DNA of 64,000 bases from Listeria farberi (lineage in GTDB: Bacteria; Bacillota; Bacilli; Lactobacillales; Listeriaceae): assembly GCF_014229245.1 (NCBI RefSeq), contig NZ_JAARZJ010000011.1, positions 47,363 to 111,362 on the forward strand, read 5' to 3'. The notes beneath the pieces were generated by a model. The model searched no databases. It worked only from the letters and a program-made list of their open reading frames with translations, and was not told the DNA's origin. Positions 35,702 to 44,948 of this stretch are shown here, one piece after another (within the stretch, counting starts at the first letter, position 1; each line of letters begins with the position of its first letter). The position numbers were made by a program, and so were the translations under genes.

Positions 35702-37699
35702 ATGAGCAGAATTGATGAACAAATGGTTAACTCGATTCGCGTATTATCAATGGATATGATTGAAAAAGCGAACTCCGGACATCCCGGTTTGCCGATGGGA
35801 GCCGCACCAATGGCTTTCTCACTTTGGAAAAATCATTTAAAATTCAACCCAGAACACCCAACTTGGTTTAACCGCGATCGCTTCGTTTTGTCAGCGGGTC
35901 ACGGTTCGGCGATGCTTTATAGTTTGCTACATCTATTTGGTTACGATTTACCAATGAGCGAGCTGAAAAACTTCCGCCAAACTGGCAGTAAAACGCCCGG
36001 TCATCCTGAATTCGGTCATACGGTTGGTGTCGATGCAACTACCGGCCCACTTGGTCAAGGTTTCGCGATGGGAGTTGGGATGGCAATGGCCGAGGCTCAC
36101 CTTGGCGCCAAATTTAATCAACCAGAATTCCCGGTTGTCGACCATAACACCTACGTGCTATGCGGAGACGGCTGCTTGATGGAAGGTATTTCCTACGAAG
36201 CCGCGTCCCTTGCCGGCCATTTAAAACTCGGAAAACTAGTTGTTTTATATGATTCAAACGATATTTCACTTGATGGTGATTTAAATGAGTCATTTTCAGA
36301 AGACATCGAGCTTAGATTCCGAGCTGCTGGTTGGCAAACGCTACGTGTGGAGGACGGGAATGACTTAGATGCGCTGGATGCAGCAATCCATCTTGCAAAA
36401 ACGGAAAAATCCCGCCCTACTTTAATCGAAGTGAAGACGGTCATCGGTTATGGTAGCCCTGGAAAAGCCGGAAAATCAGCGGCACACGGCTCCCCACTTG
36501 GCGAAAAAGAACTCAAGCTAGCAAAAGAAGCTTACGACTGGCAAATGCCACCTTTTGAATTACCAAAAACTGTCGAAAATCAAAAAGAATTTTATCATTC
36601 TAAAGGTCGTGCTAGTGAAAGCAGCTGGCTTCGGACATTCAATGCTTACAAACAAGAATATCCAGCACTGGCAGAAAGCTTACAACAATTAATGGATGAT
36701 AATTTAGCAGCTGATTGGGATGCAGAATTACCTGTCTTCGATGAAAATGCGGACAAACCAGTTGCAACTCGTGAAGTATCAGGAATCGTCCTTCAAGAAT
36801 TGGAGAAAAAACTGCCTAACTTATTTGGTGGCGCAGCTGATTTAGCTTCTTCCAACAAAACCCATTTAAAAGCTAGCGAACGGTTTTCTCCTGGTAATTA
36901 TGCCGCTAAGAATATCTCGTTCGGCGTCCGCGAATTTGCAATGGGTGCAGCAGTCAACGGCATGACGCTTCACGGCGGAGTCCAAGCATTCGGCGCAACC
37001 TTCTTCGTATTCTCAGATTATCTACGTTCCGCGATTCGTTCAGCAGCCTTAATGAGCATTCCATCCACCTTCATTATGACCCATGATTCCATTGCGGTCG
37101 GTGAAGATGGTCCAACACACGAACCAATCGAGCATCTCGCATCCTTCCGCGCCATGCCGGGACTTCACGTCATCCGACCAGCTGACGGCAACGAAACTGT
37201 CGAAGCATACCGCTATGCCTTTACTCAAAAAGAACAACCAACCATGCTCGTTCTTAGTCGCCAAAACCTGCCAATTTTACCAAATAGCGCAGAAAAAGCA
37301 AAAACCGGTATTTCAAAAGGGGCTTACATCTTAGCCGATTCCCCACTTGATAAACTAGATATCATCCTACTCGCTTCAGGATCCGAAGTGCACTTAATGA
37401 CAGCTGTCAGAGATAATCTCGCTAAAAAAGGCTTTGGTGCACGCTTAGTCAGCATGCCAAGCTTTGATTTATTCGACAAACAAAGCCCAGAATATAAAGA
37501 GTCCGTTTTACCAAAAGCAGTGAAAAATCGCTTCGCCGCCGAAATGGGCGCATCATACGGCTGGCACAAATACCTCGGCGACACAGGCGAAATCCTCGCG
37601 ATTGATGCGTTCGGTATGTCTGGCCCGGGAGATGAGCTAGCAGAACGATTTGGGTTTACTGTAGAGAATTTGACGAAGCTTGCGCTAAAGCAGTTGTAG
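35702..37699 (+). CDS. tkt: Transketolase (operon-specific copy)
   Basis: 665 residues. The ThDP motif is [20 protein letters not shown] with the later Asn; [13 protein letters not shown] and the second-domain Glu segment [15 protein letters not shown] are intact. It moves two-carbon units among pentose phosphates. Last gene of the long dha/pentose phosphate operon. The second half is richer in G and C at third positions than the first genes, but continuous in frame. Confidence 0.94.
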   Translation: MSRIDEQMVNSIRVLSMDMIEKANSGHPGLPMGAAPMAFSLWKNHLKFNPEHPTWFNRDRFVLSAGHGSAMLYSLLHLFGYDLPMSELKNFRQTGSKTPGHPEFGHTVGVDATTGPLGQGFAMGVGMAMAEAHLGAKFNQPEFPVVDHNTYVLCGDGCLMEGISYEAASLAGHLKLGKLVVLYDSNDISLDGDLNESFSEDIELRFRAAGWQTLRVEDGNDLDALDAAIHLAKTEKSRPTLIEVKTVIGYGSPGKAGKSAAHGSPLGEKELKLAKEAYDWQMPPFELPKTVENQKEFYHSKGRASESSWLRTFNAYKQEYPALAESLQQLMDDNLAADWDAELPVFDENADKPVATREVSGIVLQELEKKLPNLFGGAADLASSNKTHLKASERFSPGNYAAKNISFGVREFAMGAAVNGMTLHGGVQAFGATFFVFSDYLRSAIRSAALMSIPSTFIMTHDSIAVGEDGPTHEPIEHLASFRAMPGLHVIRPADGNETVEAYRYAFTQKEQPTMLVLSRQNLPILPNSAEKAKTGISKGAYILADSPLDKLDIILLASGSEVHLMTAVRDNLAKKGFGARLVSMPSFDLFDKQSPEYKESVLPKAVKNRFAAEMGASYGWHKYLGDTGEILAIDAFGMSGPGDELAERFGFTVENLTKLALKQL

Positions 37700-37764
37700 G
37701 TGGATTCTATTAGCAGAATGGAATATTCTATAGTAAGATACTTTATTAAAAGAGGTGCGTTTTA

Positions 37765-38097
37765 ATGAAAAAGAATACTCCAGAGACGCTTGTAGATCTA
37801 TTCGAGGAATGGAAGAATTTATTTGAGTCGGATACTTCTTTAAGTAACCAAAATTCGTCCCAACTACAAGAAATTTTGACTACAGCTATCATCAGAGTCA
37901 AAAAAGGCTCTCAAACAGTCGAATTAGAAGCTCGTTCTGTCTATCAAAACATCCATACCCTATGCTTCGTCGAAAAAATCCATTTAAATCCTGAGGAAGC
38001 AAACGTATTAAAAGAGATAGAGAAAATCGCTCTTTCAAAAGGCTTTTGGGGCGGAATGAACACTTTAAATGTAACCAATCAATTTCCAAGCAATTAA
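37765..38097 (+). CDS. Bacteriocin-immunity-like small protein
   Basis: 110 residues, all-helical, resembling the EntA/pediocin-like immunity four-helix family (LFEEWKNLFESDTSLSNQN, then ILTTAIIRVKKG). Such cytosolic proteins protect against class IIa bacteriocins by acting at the mannose PTS. No bacteriocin gene is adjacent, so it would be an orphan immunity gene. AGAGGTG precedes the ATG; a clear terminator follows. Confidence 0.72.
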   Translation: MKKNTPETLVDLFEEWKNLFESDTSLSNQNSSQLQEILTTAIIRVKKGSQTVELEARSVYQNIHTLCFVEKIHLNPEEANVLKEIEKIALSKGFWGGMNTLNVTNQFPSN

Positions 38098-38115
38098 AAT
38101 GAACTGTAAAAAAAA

Positions 38116-38149
38116 CAGGAATGCTCTACATCCAAATAGAGCATTCCTG
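38116..38149. terminator. Terminator after the immunity-like gene
   Basis: A perfect 12-bp stem (CAGGAATGCTCT / AGAGCATTCCTG) with a 10-base loop, A-run left and TTTTT right. Confidence 0.9.
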
Positions 38150-38196
38150 TTTTTATTTATCTAGCTTGTAAAAGCACCATAAATCAACTCATCGCT

Positions 38197-38385
38197 TTAC
38201 TCAGTGTCATTAAACTTAGATAAATCAGCAAGCAACGGTTTGCCGTCTTTGTCCAAAAGCGGCGACATCCCACCTGAATAACCAGTCAAATGGTAGACAT
38301 ATTGCACACCTGTTTCTTTATCAACCCAAATCTCCATAATGTTGAGTTTACCTTGTGTATATATTTTTTCGAATCTTTCTTCCAT
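38197..38385 (-). CDS. Small conserved protein (DUF6440-like, 62 aa)
   Basis: The sequence runs MEERFEKIYTQGKLNIMEIW, then VDKETGVQYVYHLTGYSGGM, then a DKDGKP turn. This Tyr-rich beta pattern is common to small Firmicute proteins that bind or accompany surface or phage functions. A GGAGG-type site lies before the ATG. Function unknown. Confidence 0.72.
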   Translation of the reverse strand: MEERFEKIYTQGKLNIMEIWVDKETGVQYVYHLTGYSGGMSPLLDKDGKPLLADLSKFNDTE

Positions 38386-38429
38386 TATTTTCCGCCTCCT
38401 TTTTTAGTAGTTGTATGATTCATTTTCAA

Positions 38430-38798
38430 CTAAATCAATTTAATTTCCGAATCAAAATATTGCTCGATAAAATGGACTTTTTCTCTAATTTCCTCTATGG
38501 TGAAATTCTCATTCGGAGGTGCGACAACCCATTTATCTTCCACATCATCATTCCGAGTAATCACCGCAATTAAATCTCCTTGAAACGTTTCAATCGGCTT
38601 AGAAATTTCTCTTGATAAAATATAAACGTCCTGCTCTTCCCCGTCACCACCAATAACGCCCTCCACAAAGCCAAAATTAAGCGGATAGACATTGCCGAAT
38701 TTGTCGGTATAACCTATAGGGCGATCTATGGTTACTTTTAGGGTTTGTTTTTTTGTTTTAGAAAGTTGCGTTTTATGGATGGATTGTTTTGAAGTCAT
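38430..38798 (-). CDS. Inorganic-pyrophosphatase-like protein (short)
   Basis: 122 residues with a pyrophosphatase-like core: KVTIDRPIGYTDKFGNVYPLNFGFVEG, then GDGEEQDVYILSREISKPIETFQGDLIAVI, matching the YPxNYG and DxDPxD regions of family I PPases in altered form (DGEEQDVY). It is shorter than the usual 170 or more residues. Key Asp residues are partly replaced, so activity is doubtful; it may bind nucleotides or phosphate. Monocistronic. Confidence 0.75.
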   Translation of the reverse strand: MTSKQSIHKTQLSKTKKQTLKVTIDRPIGYTDKFGNVYPLNFGFVEGVIGGDGEEQDVYILSREISKPIETFQGDLIAVITRNDDVEDKWVVAPPNENFTIEEIREKVHFIEQYFDSEIKLI

Positions 38799-38944
38799 AC
38801 GCTATCCTCCTTCTTAAGTTATTCTTTAAATGTAAATATTTTGAAACAAATGGAGGGCTATTGTATAGAGCTAGCTCTATTAATTCAATACCAGCAATTG
38901 ATAATCTTAATTATATTTTGCTATATCATTAATTCTCCTCTAAA

Positions 38945-39583
38945 TTAGTCACAAAAAAAGAATAGTAATCTCACATCTTCATCTTCGCAGTTACAATCAT
39001 TAACAATTTTTTCTAATGCTGGTAATACTTTTTCAACAAAGCTCATAGCTGATTCATAATAACTTTCTTCCCATTCCATTAATGTATAATAAAACACTTC
39101 TTTATCTGGTATTACTTTATTACTTATAAGCGCATTCATCGCTTCATTTGACACTTTCTTGACATTTGCGCCACTAACATTAGCAACATATCTTACTATT
39201 TTTCCGGTCCGCTTGTATTCAGCATAATCCTTCTGGCTCATAAATCCTCGATGTTTATTTTTTTGCCCATGCCAATCGTACTTTTTTAGTTCGGCCAAAT
39301 CTAAAAATGAATGGCTATGTCCATCAAGCCCCCAATATTCCACATAAGTAATATAGTTTTCCGAAGCATTTTTAGGTACACCTCGGGGAGTATCTATTGG
39401 TATAAAAGCGTCCCCCGTATCTGCATTTGCAAACCCCTTTCCATTTCGGACACCGGCTAAAATGCTAAATAAATTATAATTTCTTCCTATAAATTTTAAC
39501 AATTCATCTGCAATATCATATTCCTTCCATTGGTCTATCCTTTTATCTCTCACTTCTACCATTAAATAAATATCACAGCCCAT
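38945..39583 (-). CDS. Hypothetical protein with MGCDI start
   Basis: 212 residues, cytosolic, starting MGCDIYLMVEVRDKRIDQWK. The MGCDI opening is a signature of a family seen in phages and scattered bacteria whose function I do not know. It has GYVEYWGLDGHSHSF-like aromatic and His content and an acidic Cys-rich tail (CNCEDEDVRLLFFFCD). GGGGG lies nine bases before the ATG. AT-rich, in a zone of immunity-like and decayed genes, so probably acquired. Confidence 0.72.
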   Translation of the reverse strand: MGCDIYLMVEVRDKRIDQWKEYDIADELLKFIGRNYNLFSILAGVRNGKGFANADTGDAFIPIDTPRGVPKNASENYITYVEYWGLDGHSHSFLDLAELKKYDWHGQKNKHRGFMSQKDYAEYKRTGKIVRYVANVSGANVKKVSNEAMNALISNKVIPDKEVFYYTLMEWEESYYESAMSFVEKVLPALEKIVNDCNCEDEDVRLLFFFCD

Positions 39584-39890
39584 TACTAAAAGCCCCCTTA
39601 AAGTTTTTCTATTTATAAATAGGCTCTTGCACGTTCTTCTCAGGTAAATTTTCTTAGTATATTTTTTCTATTTTGAGAATAGCTGTATTGCTCATAAATT
39701 AGGCTCTTTATTTTCTTCAACCAGAGCATCAATTTTATTTACATCTAACTGATTAATAGTACTCATGCTATTCAAAAGTTACTCCTACATATTAATTTTT
39801 ATTTGTCATTTTTTTTACTTTCAATTTTCTAAAAAATAAGATTGTCAAAGCTCTACTTTCACGATGCTGATTGAGATGTGGAGTGTTTTT
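39584..39890. other. Gap holding a gene remnant
   Basis: About 300 AT-rich bases. Apart from the short truncated reverse-strand frame listed separately at 39692-39775, I see no intact gene. A weak forward hairpin (CTCTAC / GTGGAG) followed by TTTTTTT lies at about 39860-39893, with no forward gene to serve. Confidence 0.5.
39692..39775 (-). pseudogene. Truncated small gene (DUF6572-like N-terminus)
   Basis: An AGGAG site is followed after six bases by TTG AAT AGC ATG, then STINQLDVNKIDALVEENKE, PNL and a stop. The ~24-residue peptide looks like the start of the DUF6572 family, whose members continue with a Leu-rich DHLDW segment of 70 or more residues that is missing here. I read it as a 5' remnant left by deletion. 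The family recall is tentative. Confidence 0.4.
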
Positions 39891-40348
39891 TTACTTGTTT
39901 ACTTTTTCTATAATTTTTATATTGAATCTATCAACATTTAATTCAACAAATTGGTTTTCCAAATACCAAAAATCAGAAATATCTTCATCTGCTAAATCAA
40001 TCTCTATCCCTGAATCTATTTTCTTACTAGAAGGATGAAAAACGCCTCTGATAAAGTATGCAAAACTATCTGCTAATTGAGTTATTTCCTTAGCTTGTAT
40101 AGCACTTTTCTCAATATCTAAATCATCGAAAATGACTATCTCTAAATCAACAATATATTCTTGGCCAACCTCTACTGAACATTTGTATTCTTCAACAAAA
40201 CACAAAGGAAATCTTATCCTTATTTCTGCTCCCTGATATTCTTCAGGCAATATTAATATATAGGATGGTGAAGAATAATCATAGTCATCATATCTATATT
40301 TCCACAGATAATTAGCGCCATCAACTATAATTTTCTTAGTTTTTTCAA
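39891..40348 (-). pseudogene. Hypothetical immunity-like protein with disrupted start
   Basis: The frame from TTG 40250 gives 119 residues, but the same frame is open 33 codons further upstream with convincing coding content (KKIIVDGANYLWKYRYDDYD) and no ATG, GTG or TTG. A perfect GGAGG (40358-40362) lies nine bases before a TTG at 40348 that is one base out of frame; the two frames would join if the A6 run at 40340-40345 had one more A. So either this is a one-base frameshift or translation starts at a rare codon. The product is small, acidic and soluble. Function unknown. Confidence 0.55.
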
Positions 40349-40489
40349 GCTAAAATACCTCCAAAAATAAATGTTAATCTATTTATTCTAACTTTCATTC
40401 CTTAAACATTTAAGACAAACAGCAAACTATAACAATGTCTAATGTTTCTACGGATAACGCTTGTCTCTTTGCAATACTGGTGGACGTGT

Positions 40490-41080
40490 TTAAACTAAAT
40501 TTTCAATAACTACTTCTGTCATTTTCATGGTTTCCGTAATAGTAGGTGCAATGTAATAGATAAAATCAGGATCATGCACATAACTAATGATTTGACCTTC
40601 TAGTCCCTTTTCACTTGGTTCATAGTCCAACATCAAATATAACGAATTTGCGTATTCTGCAAATGGAAACCAACTTTTGCAAAATAAATACGGCTTTATT
40701 CGCTTGTCTAATTGTTTCAGTTGTTTTTGATCTATTGTATCTGGAAATTCTGTCATTTCACGGTTTTCATGCTGAAAATGTATTTTAACTGCACTAATCT
40801 CTTGTAGTGAAAGGAAACGATACCCCCTATAAAATCCTTCTTGTGGCCAAATCAAACTCATAGAACCACTACCATTTTTGTATTTGTAAAGAGATTTGAA
40901 GTCTTCAGGTAACTTTAGTTGAAATTGATGTTCAAAGGCTGCTAATTCTTCCTCTGTAGCCCCTTGAATTGCAAGGTATGCGTCAATATCTTCCTGCTCT
41001 AATTCTTCACCATTTAGTTCCTCAGCATTTTTAAGAAAAAGTTGCTCGTTTTTCTTTACTAGCTCTATGATATTATTCAT
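40490..41080 (-). CDS. SMI1/KNR4 (SUKH) family protein
   Basis: 196 residues with the SUKH signature: TEEELAAFEHQFQLKLPEDF, then KSLYKYKNGSGSMSLIWPQE and the FLSLQEI strand. SUKH proteins are widespread as immunity proteins against polymorphic nuclease toxins. No toxin gene adjoins it, so it may be an orphan immunity gene kept against toxins of competitors, such as LXG toxins of other Listeria. Confidence 0.85.
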   Translation of the reverse strand: MNNIIELVKKNEQLFLKNAEELNGEELEQEDIDAYLAIQGATEEELAAFEHQFQLKLPEDFKSLYKYKNGSGSMSLIWPQEGFYRGYRFLSLQEISAVKIHFQHENREMTEFPDTIDQKQLKQLDKRIKPYLFCKSWFPFAEYANSLYLMLDYEPSEKGLEGQIISYVHDPDFIYYIAPTITETMKMTEVVIENLV

Positions 41081-41128
41081 CCTGTTTAGTACTCCTTGTC
41101 AGCTTCAAATTTATAGAGGTATTATACC

Positions 41129-41342
41129 CTAACTAAAAACTATGCACAATCTATCTATTTTCGTTTGAATATTCCATTTCATGTGTTTTTTTGATACAAA
41201 ATCCAAAATATTTTTTATAACTTCTTCGTTAAGAACAATGTTGTACATATGCTCATTAAAATTTTTCAATGCATTCAGTGTCTTTTTTGCATAAACGAAT
41301 TCAAAAATAACAAGTAAACCTAGAAAAATTTATATATATCAT
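41129..41342 (-). pseudogene. Frameshifted small membrane protein remnant
   Basis: A strong GGGGAGGAG site precedes ATG 41342, giving MIYINFSRFTCYF and a stop. One frame over, the sequence reads LGLLVIFEFVYAKKTLNALK, then NFNEHMYNIVLNEEVIKNIL, ending at a TAG at 41129: a hydrophobic helix followed by a charged helical tail. A one-base change in the TTTTT near codon 6 would join the two into a ~70-residue protein. No family recognised. Confidence 0.4.
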
Positions 41343-41391
41343 ACTCCTCCCCGTTTAACATATCTTAATATATTTAAAATAGATGTAAAAG

Positions 41392-41418
41392 AAGAGAAGA
41401 CGAAATTCGCCTTCTCTT
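41392..41418 (-). terminator. Terminator of the rpiR-type gene
   Basis: A 12-bp reverse-strand stem AAGAGAAGGCGA / TCGTCTTCTCTT with one G-U and a three-base loop, then CTTTTAC leftward. Confidence 0.75.
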
Positions 41419-41449
41419 CTTTCTTCATATTTCGATGTATTCCAAAATC

Positions 41450-42274
41450 TTACTCAATCCGTTTAACCAAAGCTTTATTTGTCAAATTTCTTACGTTATG
41501 ATACGTGGCTGGGCTTATATCCACTAGTGCTTTGATTAAAGTATCTAACAAGTATAGTTGACTAACTTCAGCTGAAAAAGAACCTGCATCTGATAAAAAT
41601 TCTTTGGAAGAAGCTACTAAAGAAACATCCCCCATTTGACTAATTTTAGAATTAATAAAATTAGTTAAGGTAACAACCGGTGCACCACTTTGAGAGGCAA
41701 GTTCGATATTTTGAATTACTTCTTTTGTATTCCCTGATTTACTAATCCCGATAACAATATCTGTTTTCTTGATCATAGTTACATAGATGCTTTGCAGATG
41801 GCCATCTGGAACAAATTCAACAAATTTTCCTAATCGTTTCAATCTATTGCTTAACTGCATTGCAATAAACGCAGATGTGCCAACAGAAAGTATATACACA
41901 TGTTCTGCTTTATGAATCATTTTGGCAGCTTGTTCTAGTTTTTCTTGTTCAATAAAACTTTTAGTATCTTGTAAACCATCAACAAATTGACGATAGACAA
42001 GGTCTTTCGCTTCATTACTTTCATCTGTTATATTTTGCTTTTGAGAAGTTTGATACTTCACTAAAGCAATTTTTAAATCTTGAAATCCCGTTAGCCCAAT
42101 TTTTCGAGAAAAACGAACAATAGTACTTTCTCCAACACTTGCCATCAATGCAAGATCATTTATCGATAGATTCTCTACTTCATCTGGATTACTCAAAATC
42201 AACTGAGCAACTTTTTGCTCAGATTTGCTTAGCGATGGAAAATAACTGCTAATTGTTGCTAATAAATCCATCAA
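41450..42274 (-). CDS. RpiR-family transcriptional regulator (HTH-SIS)
   Basis: 274 residues. N-terminal RpiR HTH (YFPSLSKSEQKVAQLILSNP, recognition helix ASVGESTIVRFSRKIGLTGF) followed by a SIS sugar-phosphate-binding domain (VYILSVGTSAFIAMQLSNRL; GISKSGNTKEVIQ). It lies downstream of the PTS/nanE operon, separated from it by a strong terminator, so it has its own transcript. RpiR regulators commonly control amino-sugar catabolism, which fits nanE. Confidence 0.9.
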   Translation of the reverse strand: MMDLLATISSYFPSLSKSEQKVAQLILSNPDEVENLSINDLALMASVGESTIVRFSRKIGLTGFQDLKIALVKYQTSQKQNITDESNEAKDLVYRQFVDGLQDTKSFIEQEKLEQAAKMIHKAEHVYILSVGTSAFIAMQLSNRLKRLGKFVEFVPDGHLQSIYVTMIKKTDIVIGISKSGNTKEVIQNIELASQSGAPVVTLTNFINSKISQMGDVSLVASSKEFLSDAGSFSAEVSQLYLLDTLIKALVDISPATYHNVRNLTNKALVKRIE

Positions 42275-42363
42275 GCTCTCACCTCTATTAGTATATGTCT
42301 TCTCTTCATTATACTCTAAAAATAAAAATGCTTCTAGAATTATCTAATCCTGACAAATAAATA

Positions 42364-42397
42364 TAAGGGTGAACTTGTAATCACAAGTTCACCCTTA
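42364..42397. terminator. Terminator at the end of the PTS/nanE operon
   Basis: A perfect 15-bp stem (TAAGGGTGAACTTGT / ACAAGTTCACCCTTA) with an AATC loop, between the EIIA gene and rpiR. Confidence 0.9.
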
Positions 42398-42405
42398 AAA
42401 AATGG

Positions 42406-42720
42406 TTATTTTAATAGCTTCCGATATACATCAATAAGCTCTTTCGCTAAATCTGTAAAAGTTATGGCTGTCATTAAGTGATCCTGGCTGTGGACAGTAA
42501 GCAGCGTCACTTCCATATGATTTCCTTTTGCTTCTTCTGTTAGCAATCCTGTTTGGGCATGATGTGCCTCCACAATTGATTGCTCTGCTTCACTGATTTT
42601 TTCTTCTGCTATTTCAAACGCACCAGTTTTTGCCGCTTGAATGGCCTCCATAGCATTACTTTTAGCATTTCCGCCATGCATGATTAAACCCATAATGGCT
42701 TCTAAATTTTTGTCATCCAT
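42406..42720 (-). CDS. PTS lactose/cellobiose-type EIIA
   Basis: 104 residues, three-helix bundle of the LacF/CelC family. The phospho-accepting His is in the VHSQDHLMTAITF motif (from about 76). It is the last gene of the operon and phosphorylates the adjacent IIB. It could also serve the EIIA-less PTS at 11-12.8 kb. Confidence 0.93.
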   Translation of the reverse strand: MDDKNLEAIMGLIMHGGNAKSNAMEAIQAAKTGAFEIAEEKISEAEQSIVEAHHAQTGLLTEEAKGNHMEVTLLTVHSQDHLMTAITFTDLAKELIDVYRKLLK

Positions 42721-42727
42721 TTATTTT

Positions 42728-43051
42728 TCACGCTCCTTTGATAAGGTTAAGAGCAAGATTTAATACTTTTTCTCCATTCATAGTCCCGTAATCAGCCATG
42801 TTAATAACTGCTGAGGGAATACTTTTTGGGGCCAGTTTTTCTTCTATTTGCTTTTCCATAAATCGCACTTGGGGTCCTAATAAAACGACATCAATCGTTT
42901 TACTGGCAATTTGGTTATCTGCATCTGAAGCTGCCACAGCAAAAATATCTACTTCTAATCTTTGTTCCGCTGCTGACTTTTGCATTTTCGTGACTAATAA
43001 GCTCGTACTCATTCCTGCTGAACAGATAAGCATAATGGTTTTTTTAGACAT
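42728..43051 (-). CDS. PTS lactose/cellobiose-type EIIB
   Basis: 107 residues; phosphorylated Cys is C10 in MSKKTIMLICSAGMSTSLLV, with the conserved VVLLGPQVRFM segment. It lies between the EIIC and EIIA genes. Confidence 0.93.
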   Translation of the reverse strand: MSKKTIMLICSAGMSTSLLVTKMQKSAAEQRLEVDIFAVAASDADNQIASKTIDVVLLGPQVRFMEKQIEEKLAPKSIPSAVINMADYGTMNGEKVLNLALNLIKGA

Positions 43052-43065
43052 TTTTTATTCTCCTT

Positions 43066-44376
43066 TTATTTGGCATTTTCTTTTATCACTGTTCTATTAG
43101 ACGCTTTGACGAAAGGAAGATAAATTAATACACCTATAATAATTAAAAAGATTTGTAAAACAGCTGCACGCCAGTCACCATTTGTAGCTAAATAGCCTGA
43201 AATCACTGGTGGCGTAGTCCAAGGAATAAGTACCGAAGTTTTTGCAATCCAACCTAGTGCAGTCGCATAATAAGCAATCGTCACTGTTACTGCTGGAACA
43301 ATAATTAAAGGTACCGCAAGTAGCGGATTAAATACTACTGGTAAGCCAAACATTAATGGTTCACTAACATTAAATAATGATGGGATAATACCGACTTTTG
43401 TAATAGAACGATAGTCTTCTCTTCTAGAGGCAATCATTATCGCAATTACTAAACAGATAATCATCCCGCCACCGCCCATCCAACCAAAAGCATCAAGGAA
43501 AGGCTTAGTAACAATATTTGGTAATGCAAGACCATTTTTTAACGCTTCCATATTTTCTTGAATCGCTGTTAGCATAATAGGCTCACCGATAGATCCTAAA
43601 ATAAAAGTACCATGCAGGCCAAATGCCCATAATAAGTTACTAAAACATACATAAAGTAAAATTCCACCAATAGATTGGAAAGAAGAAATTAATGGTGCTT
43701 GAAAGAATGTTAGTATAAGTGCTGGAATATTAGTATTAAACACCCATACAATAAGAACTTCAATCAATCCAAGGATAAGTGTTACAAAGAAAATCGGAAT
43801 TAACACATTGAACGATTTTGCTATAGATGGTGGTACACTCTCAGGCATTTTTATTTTCAAACGTTCTATTTTAGAAAATTTACTTAACCACGTAACAGAT
43901 AACAAAGTAGCAATAATTGCTAAAAACATACCTGTTGCACTTGTTTGGGTTTGTGTTAGTGCGGCTGCAGCAGTAAATGTTTTACCTTCTACATCTGTTA
44001 TGATAATTTGCGCTGGCAAAACAATCATGTAAGATACTAACCCCATTACCGCTCCAATTAACCCTTCATCCCCGTAGCTCACTGCTAACTTATAGCCAAT
44101 GGTTACAGCAATCATCAGCGCCATAATACCTAGCGTCCCATTATAAATTTGATTACCTAAATCCGCCCATTTAATCGCAGCAGAATAGTTCTTTAACAAA
44201 CCATTTGTAGGACTTAAAATAAGATTGTTTACTAACACCCAAAAAGAAGCAATAATTGTCATTGGAATGAGCGTTACAAAGCCATCACGAATTGCTGCAA
44301 TATGACGTTGACTCGAAAATTTATTGGCGAAAACTAATAATTTATCAATAAAAACATTAGATTTATTCATTTTCAA
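43066..44376 (-). CDS. PTS lactose/cellobiose-type EIIC permease
   Basis: 436 residues with about ten membrane segments. Conserved IIC motifs include GGGMIICLVIAIM, FNVSEPLMFGLPVVFNP and LIPWTTPPVISGYLATNGDWRAA. It overlaps the end of the DUF4127 3' segment by four bases, so translation is coupled. The neighbours NanE and HAD suggest an amino-sugar-containing substrate rather than plain cellobiose. Confidence 0.92.
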   Translation of the reverse strand: MKMNKSNVFIDKLLVFANKFSSQRHIAAIRDGFVTLIPMTIIASFWVLVNNLILSPTNGLLKNYSAAIKWADLGNQIYNGTLGIMALMIAVTIGYKLAVSYGDEGLIGAVMGLVSYMIVLPAQIIITDVEGKTFTAAAALTQTQTSATGMFLAIIATLLSVTWLSKFSKIERLKIKMPESVPPSIAKSFNVLIPIFFVTLILGLIEVLIVWVFNTNIPALILTFFQAPLISSFQSIGGILLYVCFSNLLWAFGLHGTFILGSIGEPIMLTAIQENMEALKNGLALPNIVTKPFLDAFGWMGGGGMIICLVIAIMIASRREDYRSITKVGIIPSLFNVSEPLMFGLPVVFNPLLAVPLIIVPAVTVTIAYYATALGWIAKTSVLIPWTTPPVISGYLATNGDWRAAVLQIFLIIIGVLIYLPFVKASNRTVIKENAK

Positions 44377-44948
44377 CTCTCCTTATTTTTAACTGTACAA
44401 TAAATTTCAAACATTCTGTTCCAAGGAAACGTAACTTGATCAATTGTAAATACGTCATCTGTAAAACTATTTTTTAGTACAGAACGATGATATTTTTGAA
44501 TTAAGTTTACAACTACCTCACTAATCTCAGTAGCTTTGTCTCCTAAGTAAAAATAATTCAACCCTTTTTCTGGTAGTACCTTATCTGTAATTTGTTTACG
44601 AATGATTGCTTGGTAAAATAAGTCTTCATATATATTTGCTAGTAAATTCCCCTTAACTTTCTCCATATTAAAAGCGGCTTGGCAAAACGCTAATCCAGCA
44701 AGGCTGCTTCCTAACGAATTACAATTAGTATTCCATGCTTTATAACTTAAAATTTCTTCTAAAATACCTTTTTCATCTAATAATTCAATTAATTCTATTT
44801 CACCACCATTTGCAAAAGCAGCATCACAAATACCAACTTTTTTACCAGCAGTAAGGTCTGCTTGAATTTCTAGAATAAAACTTAAAAGATGACGATAACT
44901 GTCATAGGTCACATCTTTTGTGGTTAGCTGATCCCATGATTCTTGCAT
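44373..44948 (-). CDS. DUF4127 protein, C-terminal segment (separated by A7 frameshift)
   Basis: 191 residues that continue the preceding segment in the -1 frame. The core LSYKAWNTNCNSLGSSLAGL is the conserved C-terminal region of DUF4127 proteins. The ATG at 44948 sits directly after the AAAAAAA tract and has no ribosome site of its own, so separate initiation is doubtful; it is probably made as a frameshift fusion or not at all. Together the two segments give about 515 residues, the usual length of DUF4127 proteins. Function unknown, suspected carbohydrate-related. Confidence 0.7.
   Translation of the reverse strand: MQESWDQLTTKDVTYDSYRHLLSFILEIQADLTAGKKVGICDAAFANGGEIELIELLDEKGILEEILSYKAWNTNCNSLGSSLAGLAFCQAAFNMEKVKGNLLANIYEDLFYQAIIRKQITDKVLPEKGLNYFYLGDKATEISEVVVNLIQKYHRSVLKNSFTDDVFTIDQVTFPWNRMFEIYCTVKNKES

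Larger units (their letters stand above)
41081..41449. other. AT-rich gap with a decayed small gene and a terminator
   Basis: This 369-base stretch holds a frameshifted small reverse-strand gene (41129-41342) and the rpiR terminator (41392-41418). I see nothing else with coding or structural support. Confidence 0.5.

Noticed and set aside
39860..39893. Forward terminator-like hairpin with T7
   Set aside because: The stem is only six pairs with a long loop and no forward gene precedes it, so I did not list it as a terminator.
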